Shown here: positions 10,255 through 20,138 of the stretch, in pieces
Layout of the letters: every line of letters starts with the position of its first letter
Numbering within the stretch: the stretch's first letter is position 1
DNA from: Oikopleura dioica
Lineage: Eukaryota > Chordata > Appendicularia > Copelata > Oikopleuridae
Assembly: GCA_907165135.1 (NCBI GenBank)
Contig: OU015566.1
Location: 13,252,157 to 13,316,156 of the forward strand
DNA length: 64,000 bases
Direction: 5' to 3'
Position numbers and translations under genes: made by a program
The notes under the pieces: model-generated
Database searches by the model: none
What the model saw: only the letters and a program-made list of their open reading frames with translations
Told to the model about the DNA's origin: nothing

Positions 10255-10705
10255 CGTAGAAAATGAATTCACTTCAATCTGAGGAACTATCGTTGCCGGT
10301 GTTACTTGCTCGAAGATTATTTTAATCCGTCAAGATCGCTTGTTGCTCTTTCAAAATGTCAGAAAGATAGAAAGTGACATTTGCAAAATTTATTCTGGGT
10401 CCACAGCTTCATTATAACCAGGGATTCTCAAGGAAACGGCGCGCGGCGGGGCCCCTCGAACCCAAAATTATCAAATCTTATTTTATCATTTCCAGCATAA
10501 TTTGAGCGAAAAACATATTGAAACTATTTAAACTTGAACTTTCATTGTGTTTTATCAGTTTGAAACAAATAAAGGTGCATATTTCTTAAATTCTCTCGAC
10601 GGCATAATTTTTCACAGATGTACTGGGAGTAACTGCGCTTTTGTTGTCGTTCCAGCATTTCCCTCAAGTTGATGACTTTAGCGGGTCCGCAATTTTTCGT
10701 CTACT
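10255..10705. other. Intergenic between two minus-strand genes
   Basis: Holds the 3' end region of SERINC and the 5' flank of the 9.6-10.3 kb gene. A few in-frame codons continue upstream of ATG 10254 to about 10330. Nothing else supported. Confidence 0.4.
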
Positions 10706-13267
10706 TTAATTTATCATTTTCGAAATGGATCCGATCCTGAAAAAGCTCTTTGGGCAAAACAGTGGCGCAACAAGAGCACCAATATATACGCCAACAATTA
10801 TCACTGTAGTCCCGGCTTTGATCCAAAAAGTCACTGCGTTTTCTCCTTGCCTAAAAAATTGTTAGCAATTCGAACAGATTAATGGTACTAACGCGAAATT
10901 AGCTTCAAGGTCATTTTGTGGGACGAACCAGTTTGTAATCGTCATCATTAAAAACATCGATGCTCCGATGAAAATCAAATGAAAAGCCCAGTAGGAATAT
11001 GTAATCCTAGAAAGTAATTTAATCGTCGGTTGATGAAGATTTTATTACTTTTCACGGTCGTCCGGGATTATTTTTTGTCCATCAAGGCGCATTTTCTTGA
11101 TTTCCGGAATCTCTGTTTCGCCGTAGCAAAAGCAGAACATCGGCGATTCCACTTTTGATTTTCCCGTTACTTCGGAAGAGTTCATCGCGGCGTAGATGGC
11201 GAGGAAGAGAGTCAAAGCAATGACGAAGTAATTGAAGATCATTGCGAGCTTGTTTTGACTAGCAGAGTTGTTGAGGTTGCATTTGGTGTTGATATCGTTT
11301 GCAATGTCTTTGATGTAGTCAGGAAAAGAAGGGAAAATGAGATGATCGGGGATAACCATGCATCGTTCGTAGCATAATCCATCGTCAGGTTGAGTGCTTA
11401 CTGATTGATTAGTGGCTACTGTGACGTTACTAACGGCTGCAGTTGTTGTTTCGACTACCGGTAGTTCATACTTGATCGCAGCTTGAGCATAAACTGTGCT
11501 TTATTTGGAATCGAGAAGCAATTTTATTTCGAAGAAGATTTCGAAAAAAACCTCCGGTAAAAGAGTTGAGATCCGTTACTGAAGGTCAAGTACATTATGT
11601 AACCAATAATCAGCGCTGACTGAAGCACTCCCCTAGTCGAGTTTCTATCTGGCGCTCGGCTACCGCATGGTACTTCAAAATGTCAATAAATTTTATGTTG
11701 TCTACGTAGATTCATACATAGAGATATGAGCAGCAAGAAGATGCAGGCAAGACCACTGGCGACGATAAACCAGCGGTTGATTGAACAGTTGTTGAGGTCG
11801 ATATCAAGGTCGATGCTGATATTGTCCGTATCCTGCGCTCCATTTGCTCCAGAAGGAGAATCAGTAAAGACTTGCGACATGATGTAGAAACAGAAGCCTG
11901 TGACGCCCAGAACCAGTGCGGATAGCAGCCAAATCAAAGAATACCAAGAAACTTTCCAGCAAGTACTGGAGGCATTTGTCGCTGCTTTTTCCCAGCTGCT
12001 GCTGAGTTGGGAAGCAAAATTCACGTAGACAATCATTTGCCAGAAAATGAACAGGGTCGCTAAATTGCATTTTCTAGAGCAGTTCAGATTAAATTATTTG
12101 CTCAGATGAATTCTTTTCACAATGATGAATGTCTTCAAAAGCCTTTTTGGGAAAAATAAAGAGCAAGAACCATGAAAAGACTTTTAAAATAGCAGATATA
12201 ATTATGGCTTCGATATTTGAAAGTCTTTTGAAATCGACTAAAGCGCAAAAATGCTATCCGCCGAAAACGAAAACCAAAGACTGAAATCAACAAGGACTAC
12301 ATCCCCATTTCTCCAGTCAAAGTGACTTTGATGCGGCTGAAATACTTTGAAATCCTCCGCGAATCAAGCGAAAATCTAACAAAAGGTAGCGCCCAAAATC
12401 AGCCTATAAAATTTTTTAATAGTACCGAAAGCTCCCACAGATCGAAGGTGGACCTTTTAAAGCGCCATAAAACTTTATTTTGTACCTGTAACAACTCCAG
12501 TCCACATCCAAATTTCCAAGAATAAATCAACCGCATCCGAATTCAAATGAAAAAACATCGTGTACCCCATTCCAACAACGATTGCCACTAGAATCACGAG
12601 CTTCCAAAACCAGAAGCCATTATGAATCGATGCTCTCGATTGCGATGAGTTTTTGATCCCTATCGTTAGCAAGAGCAGGACGAAGAAAAACATTCCAAGC
12701 GATAGGAAAATAATATAGACACCTTGACATTTATATAAATCATGTAAAAGCAGGTCAACTACCTGTTGTACTAAAAATCTCATCACAGGTGATTTCAGTC
12801 GCCGTTTGATCACAAAATCCTTGTAATGCTTCATTTTCCCTGATGAGTTCGACGACTTTGGAGGAGGAGAGTACAGTCGCTAGGACTGTAAAAATAATCA
12901 GGAAAATACTGTACATCAGCTTTGTTCCCGTGCTTTCATTGATGGCTTAAAATACATTACGTAATCGTTTTCTTTCATTAAAAATTTACCTGGAAGACAA
13001 CCACAGCATAATCGACAGCTCTTCGGGCCGAGTAAGCAATCGCATCCGAACGTACAACTGCATTTCTCATCATTGAAGCTTGCTTCAGAATTTGTTGAAG
13101 AAGAGTTTGAGTCTGATTCTGAGCCGCTACTGTCTCCTTCATCGTAGTGTTTTAGACGTTCGGGCTGCTTTTTGACGGCTTTAAAAAGTGTTTTGGGATC
13201 AAATTCGGGTGCTCGAAAATCGACTTTTTGCTATATTATTGAAACTCGTACCTTTCATTTCTTCCAT
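10706..13267 (-). CDS. SERINC: SERINC family multi-pass membrane protein
   Basis: Serine-incorporator/TDE1-family integral membrane protein. Family landmarks in order: a Cys cluster after an acidic/Ser-rich N-terminus (CDCLLGPKSCRLCCGCLPG), a first TM (LMYSIFLIIFTVLATVL), FFFVLLLLTIGIKNSSQSRA with SIHNGFWFWKL (the family signature), FWQMIVYVNFASQLSSSWEK, RGVLQSALIIGYIMYLTFSN, and a C-terminus with SYWAFHLIFIGASMFLMMTI, NWFVPQ and VTFWIKAGTTVIIVGVYIG. Start ATG 13267, stop 10706-10708. Introns are tiny, one of 33 nt (about 11668-11700), except one of about 420 nt (12063-12482) that may hold another gene. The acidic N-terminal extension is longer than in vertebrate SERINCs. Its start overlaps the end of a small upstream gene. 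Confidence 0.88.
12126..12460 (+). CDS. Possible small basic protein nested in a SERINC intron
   Basis: On the strand opposite SERINC, inside its longest intron. An open exon reads TEINKDYIPISPVKVTLMRL and on to FEILRESSENLTK. A GT-AG intron (about 12386-12431) then joins a short exon VPKAPTDRRWTF and stop at 12458. The N-terminus is unresolved: an ATG at 12126 (NVFKSLFGKNK) could be joined through a GA-AG intron. About 70 residues, strongly basic. Speculative. Confidence 0.25.
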
Positions 13268-13591
13268 TTTCTCAACTTTCTCCTCTCTCTCCTTTCTTTT
13301 TCGCGGCATTCGTTTTTTCGGCCTTGGACTTCTTCTTTTCTATTCTTTTTAGAAAAATTTTGGAATGACGTGCGAAGAATATCTGCTCCACCACAATGAA
13401 CGACTATTAAACTCAAAAAGGCAAACAATGAACTAAGGAGCAAAGAGCCGTCCTCTGACTCGCCTTTTCTCCGACCTGTGCAGTCGACCGTAAAGTTTTT
13501 GTAGGAAAAAATAAGTTTCCTTTGAAAAAGCCGTAGGATAATTTTTGGCACCGGTCTAAGCGACACACTCTCTTCCGGTGGCACCGCTCAT
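13255..13591 (-). CDS. Small single-pass membrane protein upstream of and overlapping SERINC
   Basis: Two-exon model: 13591-13567 and 13475-13255, joined by a 91-nt GT-AG intron, 81 residues in a closed frame. It carries one hydrophobic segment (LLLSSLFAFLSLIVV) and a Lys/Arg/Glu-rich tail (KKNRKEEVQGRKNE, then ERRERRKLRKWKK). The last 13 nt overlap the SERINC ATG at 13267, with an AG (AGAAAG) a few bases upstream of that ATG. This is compatible with an operon whose second cistron is trans-spliced inside the first. Family not recognised. Confidence 0.4.
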
Positions 13592-14034
13592 GATAAATTT
13601 ATCATCATTTTCGATGAAAAACACGGTCTTGAGAATTTTTGTACTGAAAACATGGAATGGAATGAAAAGCAAATAATCCAATGATCAAATACAGTTGGCG
13701 ATACACCTTTTTGCTGAAATAAACTTATTCCTACAGTATTTATGCGGAATATTTTACGGTAGTCAGAATTAATCATCGGTTTGTTAAAAATCTATGTTTT
13801 TAAAAGTTCTATACAGGATTTATTTTCGAAAGTTTATTGACATTTGTTTCTGCGCAAGAAGCGTCAGATTCACACGCTAGTATAAATACCACGATAGAGC
13901 TGCGTAAATCCATCGATAACTGGTCAAATGACCATGAATAGAGCAATAACGTTATTATGTCTGTCCTCGCTCTTGAGTCATTCACTGCCTAATTTATTTG
14001 CGCATGATTCCTAGAGGTTCCCTTCTTGCACATT
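13592..14034. other. Intergenic between divergent genes
   Basis: AT-rich; a 62-residue minus-strand open frame here has no coding character. Upstream flank of the first lectin gene. Confidence 0.4.
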
Positions 14035-14140
14035 TAGGTCATCTGATCGCCTTCAGTAATCAACCGTCACGGTGAATTTCGCCCCAGATGGTCGATCAAC
14101 CCCATCTTTCGACAGTATTTAACCGCTGCAGAATCTCCAA
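14035..14140 (+). promoter_or_regulatory. Promoter block of lectin gene A, shared with gene B
   Basis: Matches 17166-17267 upstream of the tandem paralogue. Shared pieces are AGGTCATCTKATC, TCAACCGYCACGGTSAATT, GGWYGATCAACCCC or close variants, a TATA-like TATTTAA (TATAAA in B), and GCTGCAGAATCT (GTGCAGAATCT in B). Order and spacing are kept. TATA lies about 70 bp before the ATG in both. Confidence 0.7.
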
Positions 14141-14188
14141 AAGTCAGAAAAAATCAAATACAAAAATTAACAGAAAAAAACATCGAAA

Positions 14189-16118
14189 ATGAAACTTCTC
14201 GATGTGCTCGCGAAAACAAGACTTGCTTCAGTTTCGAAACTTGAAACAGCGCTCACTGGGGACAGCATCATCGCAGAGCATCTTCAAGACAATGCCGAGT
14301 GTTCTATGAGAGGAATGTTGGATAACGGAGACACTCACCCACTCGATTCTCTTCACGCCGATAACTTGGGAGGACCTCTTCATGAAAGTAAGTATACGCT
14401 TAGTAGTTATGAAAGAAAGGACTTCATTCTTACGTAAATTCTAGTGTATGTCGTGGCGAAAACACCGAACTCCTTCATGTCCAACAGTGGCGAATGCCAA
14501 AAGATGAACTTTCGCTGGACAACGAACAAAATCGCCGAAGTGACTTCAAGCGAGGTGACAAAAAACAGCAGCGTTCGGAGAATGTTCGGCGGCAGCTCAA
14601 AAAGAACGATGGACGCAAACCGAATGTATGCACGAACAACTCACTACCCTCTCGATGAAAGCTACATCATGGACTTTTACTTCGACTCAAGCTCGATGGA
14701 CGGGCTAAATGCGCGACTAAACAAACAGCTTTATGGCGAAGAAGGGGGATATCTCATTAGAGGAGTCGAAGAATACGATACCAGGAAGTATGCAGTTCTC
14801 TTACAAGGATGCCACGGTGGGAAAAAGTCAAACCTTTTCCTTTGCACGGACTGGAATTGCCCCCTTCAATCCTATTTCTCTGATTTTTCCGCGATGACTG
14901 GTGGTGTAGACGATTTTACGACTGCTTCACTCATCTACCCTGACAATCGCGATGCCAACTGCAAGCACGACAATGCTACTCCGCTCTGTTCCCCGTGCGA
15001 GGGCAAGGACAACTGCTATGAGCTGATGGACTGTGCTGACGGACAGACTATCGACACCACCAAGGTAAAATATTCTTCGTTGTCTTCAATAATCATTACT
15101 TGCCATTTCAGACATACGCGGACCTAGGAACATTGACAAACGACTTTTTGATCAGCTACGAGATGAAATTGCCAAGCGGTTACGCTGCCACTCACTTTGA
15201 AGAATTCTTCAAAATTACAACTGATCCAAGCAAGGACGAAACAGATGCTGATTTCGACCGGCATAAACACGATGCTCTCTCGACTGGTTATGCAACCAAT
15301 AATAATTGGGATGAACGTTGGATTACTTTGACTATGGCATCTCACACAATTGCTGGAGTCAGGTAAGAATTCAGTTCTGAGGGTGACATTTGCTTCTCAA
15401 AATTTATCACAATCTTTCGAAATCAAATCTTCATCTTAGGGCTGTTTTTATATTCGTCGACGACACTTTTGCTCCTGCTGCGGTTGGATACGACCACACC
15501 CACTCCAACCCTTTAATTCCCGATGGCTACAATGTTCAGCCAGACTTCGTCGTTGCCGGCGGAACTGTTAGGGATGTTACTAGCGCTGGAACGCAATATG
15601 CAGTATGGACCGGCGAAGTGCGCAACGCATACGTTCAAAAAGGCTCGCTTCAGAATATTTTCCCCGACTCTAAAATCAGCCGTCCTGATATTGCAAAGGT
15701 ATTTTTCAATTTGAAATCCAAATAAAAAAATTGATTCTAGGGGACAAAAGTTTGCGCAGAGTGGAGAGACATGGGCAATACTGCTGTCGATTACAACACC
15801 GCAAAAACAACCTGCGCTCAAGCTGGAGGACACCTTCCTTATTTCACTAGCAACAGTGAAATTAGCGCCTACAACGCACAACTAACTCGGACAGAATGGC
15901 TCGGAATCGAGAAACAAAATGGAAATTGGGTTGACCTTACTGGTGCACTAGTCACAACTTTTGTCTGGGACATGGGCGAGCCAAACAATGGTGGTGGTAA
16001 TGAAAATTGCGTCGAGACCGACAGCTGGGGCTTTTGGAATGATGTCGATTGCGCCAGCCTGAAATTATTCTCTTGCTATTTCGAGTCAGTGGTCGCCCTC
16101 CATGACGACTGTTCTTAA
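14189..16118 (+). CDS. C-type lectin-domain protein A (tandem paralogue)
   Basis: Five exons: 14189-14387, 14445-15064, 15112-15362, 15440-15698, 15741-16118; 568 residues. The N-terminal about 470 residues are Cys-containing and unlike any family I recognise (for example GECQKMNFRWTTNKIAEV, NCPLQSYF, LCSPCEGKDNCYELMDC). The last exon is a C-type lectin domain: VDYNTAKTTCAQAGGHLPYF, EWLGIEKQNGNW, then EPNNGGGNENC and FWNDVDC. EPN plus WND are the Ca-binding, mannose-type motifs, so sugar binding is plausible. No signal peptide is apparent (MKLLDVLAKTRLAS is amphipathic), which is odd for a lectin. It ends at HDDCS, where the paralogue continues. A house-matrix or cuticle role is only a guess. 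Confidence 0.75.
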
Positions 16119-16680
16119 TTTCCTCGTCAGAATAATAGGATTTTCTTAACGCTTGCAGACGCAATAATTTATTCTGTTCCTTTCACCATATTTATTTGTG
16201 ATTTTACTATTTATTCTCCTGTGTTATTTATGATAATGTATCATATTTACTGTTTAAAGTTTTTTGTGTCTGAAAATACAAATTCATTCGAATAAAATGA
16301 AAAAAAAATCTTAGAAACAGTTTCTGAAAATAAAAAGCTCAATTTCAGCTCGCAGTGTTCTTAAGAATATCAGGAAATCTTCATAATCTCGCAGAAAAAA
16401 ACTCATTTTATAGGTGCGCTATCTTGGGAGCGTTTCTGAGAATCTTTACTTTGAATTATAATTAATATTATCTCTAGTCGAGAATCAAAATATAGCACAC
16501 CATGATTGGTCATAAAGATGAAAATCTGCACCCGAAAAATCCAATTTGAGGACCTCTCCCCCCCATGAAGAGTTGCGAAAATTGGCCTTCTAGGGCCTAG
16601 GAGCAAGTGTTTCTTTTCTATCTTAGATACACCCTTAATTTCAATTGAAAATTTTAGATCTAACCCTTGGCTACAACCGT
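16119..16680. other. 3' flank of lectin gene A; no gene seen
   Basis: Contains AATAAA near 16293. AT-rich, no supported exon. Confidence 0.4.
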
Positions 16681-16689
16681 TTCCCTTGT

Positions 16690-16935
16690 CATAATCTCTT
16701 GATCAACAATTTAAGGATACACAGGCCGCTCAAGGTCATGTTGCTAGGAGCAAGCTTTTTTGGGTTTTTATTCGAGGGAAATCCTATATTTTTTCAGGAG
16801 AAAGCTAAGGCTTTGAGCTACAATCGACGAGAGCTGGATGTTCTTCATATTAGAAAGACAGATTGATCAGACAGAGATTAGTACCAAATGCGCCTGGTTG
16901 TTGGCGAAAAAGAAGCGAGTTTTATTCTTTGAGTT
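16690..16935 (+). pseudogene. Decayed Ig (I-set) domain fragment similar to MyBP-C
   Basis: Reads INNLRIHRPLKVMLLGASFF and further ELDVLHIRKTD. After a frame change it reads MRLVVGEKEA, with in-frame stops around. This parallels the eighth (C8) Ig domain of the intact MyBP-C gene at 23530-23830: NLPRPLTRLVKIRCGEKLHF, GLAVLHIRNTD, MRLAVGDKEA. At DNA level CAAATGCGCCTGGTTGTTGG pairs with AAAATGCGCCTGGCTGTTGG. Frameshift and stops mark it as non-functional. It lies between the two lectin genes. Confidence 0.75.
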
Positions 16936-17165
16936 CAAACACCTTTCCTTGTCTTGGAGTTTCTTGCCGTCTCCTAACAATCAAATAAGCTGTTCGTTTA
17001 CGCTCTCAACCGTTTTCAAACTACCAGAATGTGATAAGAAACTATATTCCCCAAATAAACTTTTGAAAAATAGTCAGGTTTCTTTTTGGAAATTCGTGGT
17101 AATGACTCATGGCTTAGTCGCTAGAACCTCCTCTTGTCCTCAATAGCAATCTAGCCTAGATTATC

Positions 17166-17267
17166 TAGGTCATCTTATCAGCGTCCCATTATCAACCGCC
17201 ACGGTCAATTCACAACCACCTGCTGGATCAACCCCTTTTTATCTCCATATAAATGCGTGCAGAATCT
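17166..17267 (+). promoter_or_regulatory. Promoter block of lectin gene B
   Basis: Counterpart of 14035-14140 in gene A: AGGTCATCTTATC, TCAACCGCCACGGTCAATT, GGATCAACCCC, TATAAAT and GTGCAGAATCT in the same order, ending about 30 bp before the ATG. Confidence 0.7.
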
Positions 17268-17299
17268 GCGCAACTCAGAAGAAAATTCAAAACAAAAAA

Positions 17300-19771
17300 A
17301 TGAAGATTTTTGATTTCCTCGCGAAATCCCGACTCGCTACATACACAAGACTTCAAGAAGCATTCACCGGTCAGAACGACATAGCAGAGCATTTGCAAGG
17401 CAATGCCGAGTGTTTTATGAGAGATATGTTGGTTTACGGAGAAACGCATCCACTTGACTCTCTTCATGCGGATAATTTGGGCGGACCTCTTCATGAAAGT
17501 AAGTTGAAAGAGCCATCTTTATATCCATTAAACGGTTCTCTTGACCTTTATTCTAGTGTTTGTCGTCGCAAAAACGCCAGACTCGTTCATGTCCGATAAT
17601 GGCGAATGCCAAAAAATGAACTTTCGCTGGACAACCAACAAAATCGCCGAAGTCACGTCGACACAAGTTACTTCAAACGATAATCTGCGGAGAATGCTTG
17701 GAGGCAACGCAAGAAGAAAGATCGAAGGAAGTCGAATGTATGCCAGAACATCGTTTTACCCAAAGAGTGAAGTGCACATTTTGGATTTTTACTTTGACGA
17801 GAGCTCGATGGAGGGGCAAAATGCCCGGCTCAATAAGCATCTTTACGGGGAAACAGGAGGATATGTGATTCGAGGATCTTATGAATACGCGACTGAAAAA
17901 TTTATCGTCCTTTTGCAAGGTAAAAAATAGATAGTCATGTTTGTTACTCAAAAAATCTTCAGGATGCCATGGTGGAAAAAAGACATCTGTCTTCCTTTGC
18001 TCAGAATGGGATTGCCCGCTTCAAGCTAATTTCGCTACTTTCACCACAATGGCTGGCGCTCAAGATGATTTCTCGACTCTTCCACTGATTTACCCTGACA
18101 ATCGAGATGCCAACTGCAGATACGACAATGCTGATCCTTTCTGCTCACCTTGCAAGAGCAAGGAAAACTGCTTTGAGCTCATGGACTGCTCTGATGGCCA
18201 AACTATTGATTCGACTAAGGTTGGTTCTCTTCGTTGTCTTCAATCTTGATCATTTTCTATTCTAGACATATGCGAATCTAGGAAACTTAGGCAACGACTT
18301 TTTGATCAGCTTCGAAATCAAAATGCCAGCAGGCTACACTGCTACCAAGGACAACTACTTCTTTACCTTTACAACCGATCCTGGCAAACAATCATCAGAT
18401 GGCGATTACGATATTCAAAAGCATAATCCCTTGCCGAGGAGTATTCAGTTCAGCAATCAATACAATGATGAGTTCTGGATGACCGTCACTATGGCATCAC
18501 ACACAATTGCTGGAGTCAGGTAACAATTATATCCCCAATTTCGATGACATCATTTATTTCAAGGGCTTGGTTTGCCTTCTACGACTACCCTGACAGTCCT
18601 GTTATGGTTGAATACGACCACACCGACGCAAATCCAAATCTTCCTGATGGCTATAATATTCAAGAGGACTTCTTCGTCGTGGGCGGCACTGTTTACGACG
18701 TCACAAGCATTGGAGCAACAAGAGAAGTATGGCCCAACGAAGTGCGCAACGCATACGTTCAAAAAGGCTCGCTTCAGAATATTTTCCCCGAGTCTGCGAT
18801 TTCCCGTCCACATGTTTCTAAGGTACGTCCGCAACTTCTTTTGAATCTTAAAACAATTTTAGGGCTGGAAAATATGTCCCAAATTCGCTCAAATGGGCAG
18901 TACTCCAGTCGATTACAGTACAGCAAAAGCCAGCTGCAATGAAGTTGGAGGACACCTTGCTTTCTTCGATAATGCGGATCATCTCCAAACCTACAACACC
19001 ATCAAAAGTACTCAGCGAGAGTGGCTCGGAATCGAGCGACAAAATGGAAACCAGTGGTTTACCGTGACTGGTGTTGAAAGCACTGTCTATAATTGGGCTG
19101 GTGGTGAGCCAAATAATGCTGGTGGCATCGAAAATTGTGCTGAAAGCTACACCTCTCTTGCTTGGAATGATATCCCTTGCGGCGAAGCAAGATTGTTCTC
19201 TTGCCGATTCGACGTAGTTGTCGCTATGGATGACAACTGTCCAGCGAGTGTTTCTTGCTCCCTGAGTACGGAACCGAAGTTGACACTTACTGCAAAGACA
19301 CGAAATCAGGGTGGTGGTGATCCTTCAGATGGAACTATTTCTTTCCGGTAAGTTTTTTCACGAATGTTTTTATTCCGAAAAATCAATCAAAAATTTCACC
19401 AGAAAGTAAAATTATCCATTTTAGAATACCAAAGACTGGCTGCGACACGTGGTTTTCGATCGACAGTACCGGCCCTCTCTTGAACGCTGGAAGTACAGAC
19501 GAGTTCGACTGGGATACGTCTGCTCTCTCGAATTCTTGTTTCGAAAATATTGATGAAATTGAAATCAAAGAAGAGAGTAACGATGGATGGATGCCAGAAT
19601 GGATTACTCTCGATATTGTCGACTTTGTCAATTGTCAGACTACCACTTATACATACCCGGTAAGATCAAGTGATTTGACTTGCCTAAAAATGGATTTTTA
19701 AGGGTGCTTGGGTTGATGCTTCGACAATTACGTTATCAAGAAGTTCGACGGAAGTTGCGAGTGGACTTTAA
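17300..19771 (+). CDS. C-type lectin-domain protein B (tandem paralogue, longer)
   Basis: Eight exons: 17300-17498, 17557-17919, 17963-18219, 18266-18519, 18564-18822, 18863-19347, 19425-19659, 19703-19771; 706 residues. Collinear with gene A over the whole N-terminal part and the lectin domain (TAKASCNEVGGHLAFF, REWLGIERQNGNQW, GGEPNNAGGIENCAE, AWNDIPC). It adds a C-terminal domain of about 140 residues beginning NCPASVSCSLSTEPKLTLTA, with TGCDTWFSIDSTGPLLNAG; I do not recognise it. It has an intron at 17920-17962 that gene A lacks. EPN and WND are intact, so Ca-dependent sugar binding is plausible. No obvious signal peptide. Role unknown. Confidence 0.78.
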
Positions 19772-20138
19772 TTTATTGCCAAAAAACCCCGAGAAAATAT
19801 TTATCAATGACAAATATTATCGACGCGAATTTATCATCAATCCTTTCATGCAACTGAATTTATATGATAATATTTCATATACTGAACAAAGTTCATTATG
19901 ACTGTAAATACAAACTCATACGATCAATATCAAAATAAATTATTCATCGAAAATGGCATTTGATTAATTTCCCAAAGATAAGCAAGATTGATGAAAAAAT
20001 GCTAAATTTAGGCGTTAATCTGATCACTGATTCGGCATGGCTCTGTCAGTTGCGTCTTTCCGCCCCAGGCGTGAGCTCGCTATCATTTTTTTGGCATTTT
20101 AAGAGAGTAGCAGGAAGAAAAGATAATTTTGCGAAGAG
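19772..20138. other. Intergenic between lectin gene B and MyBP-C
   Basis: AATAAA near 19934 may serve lectin B. The rest is AT-rich 5' flank of MyBP-C; nothing else supported. Confidence 0.4.
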
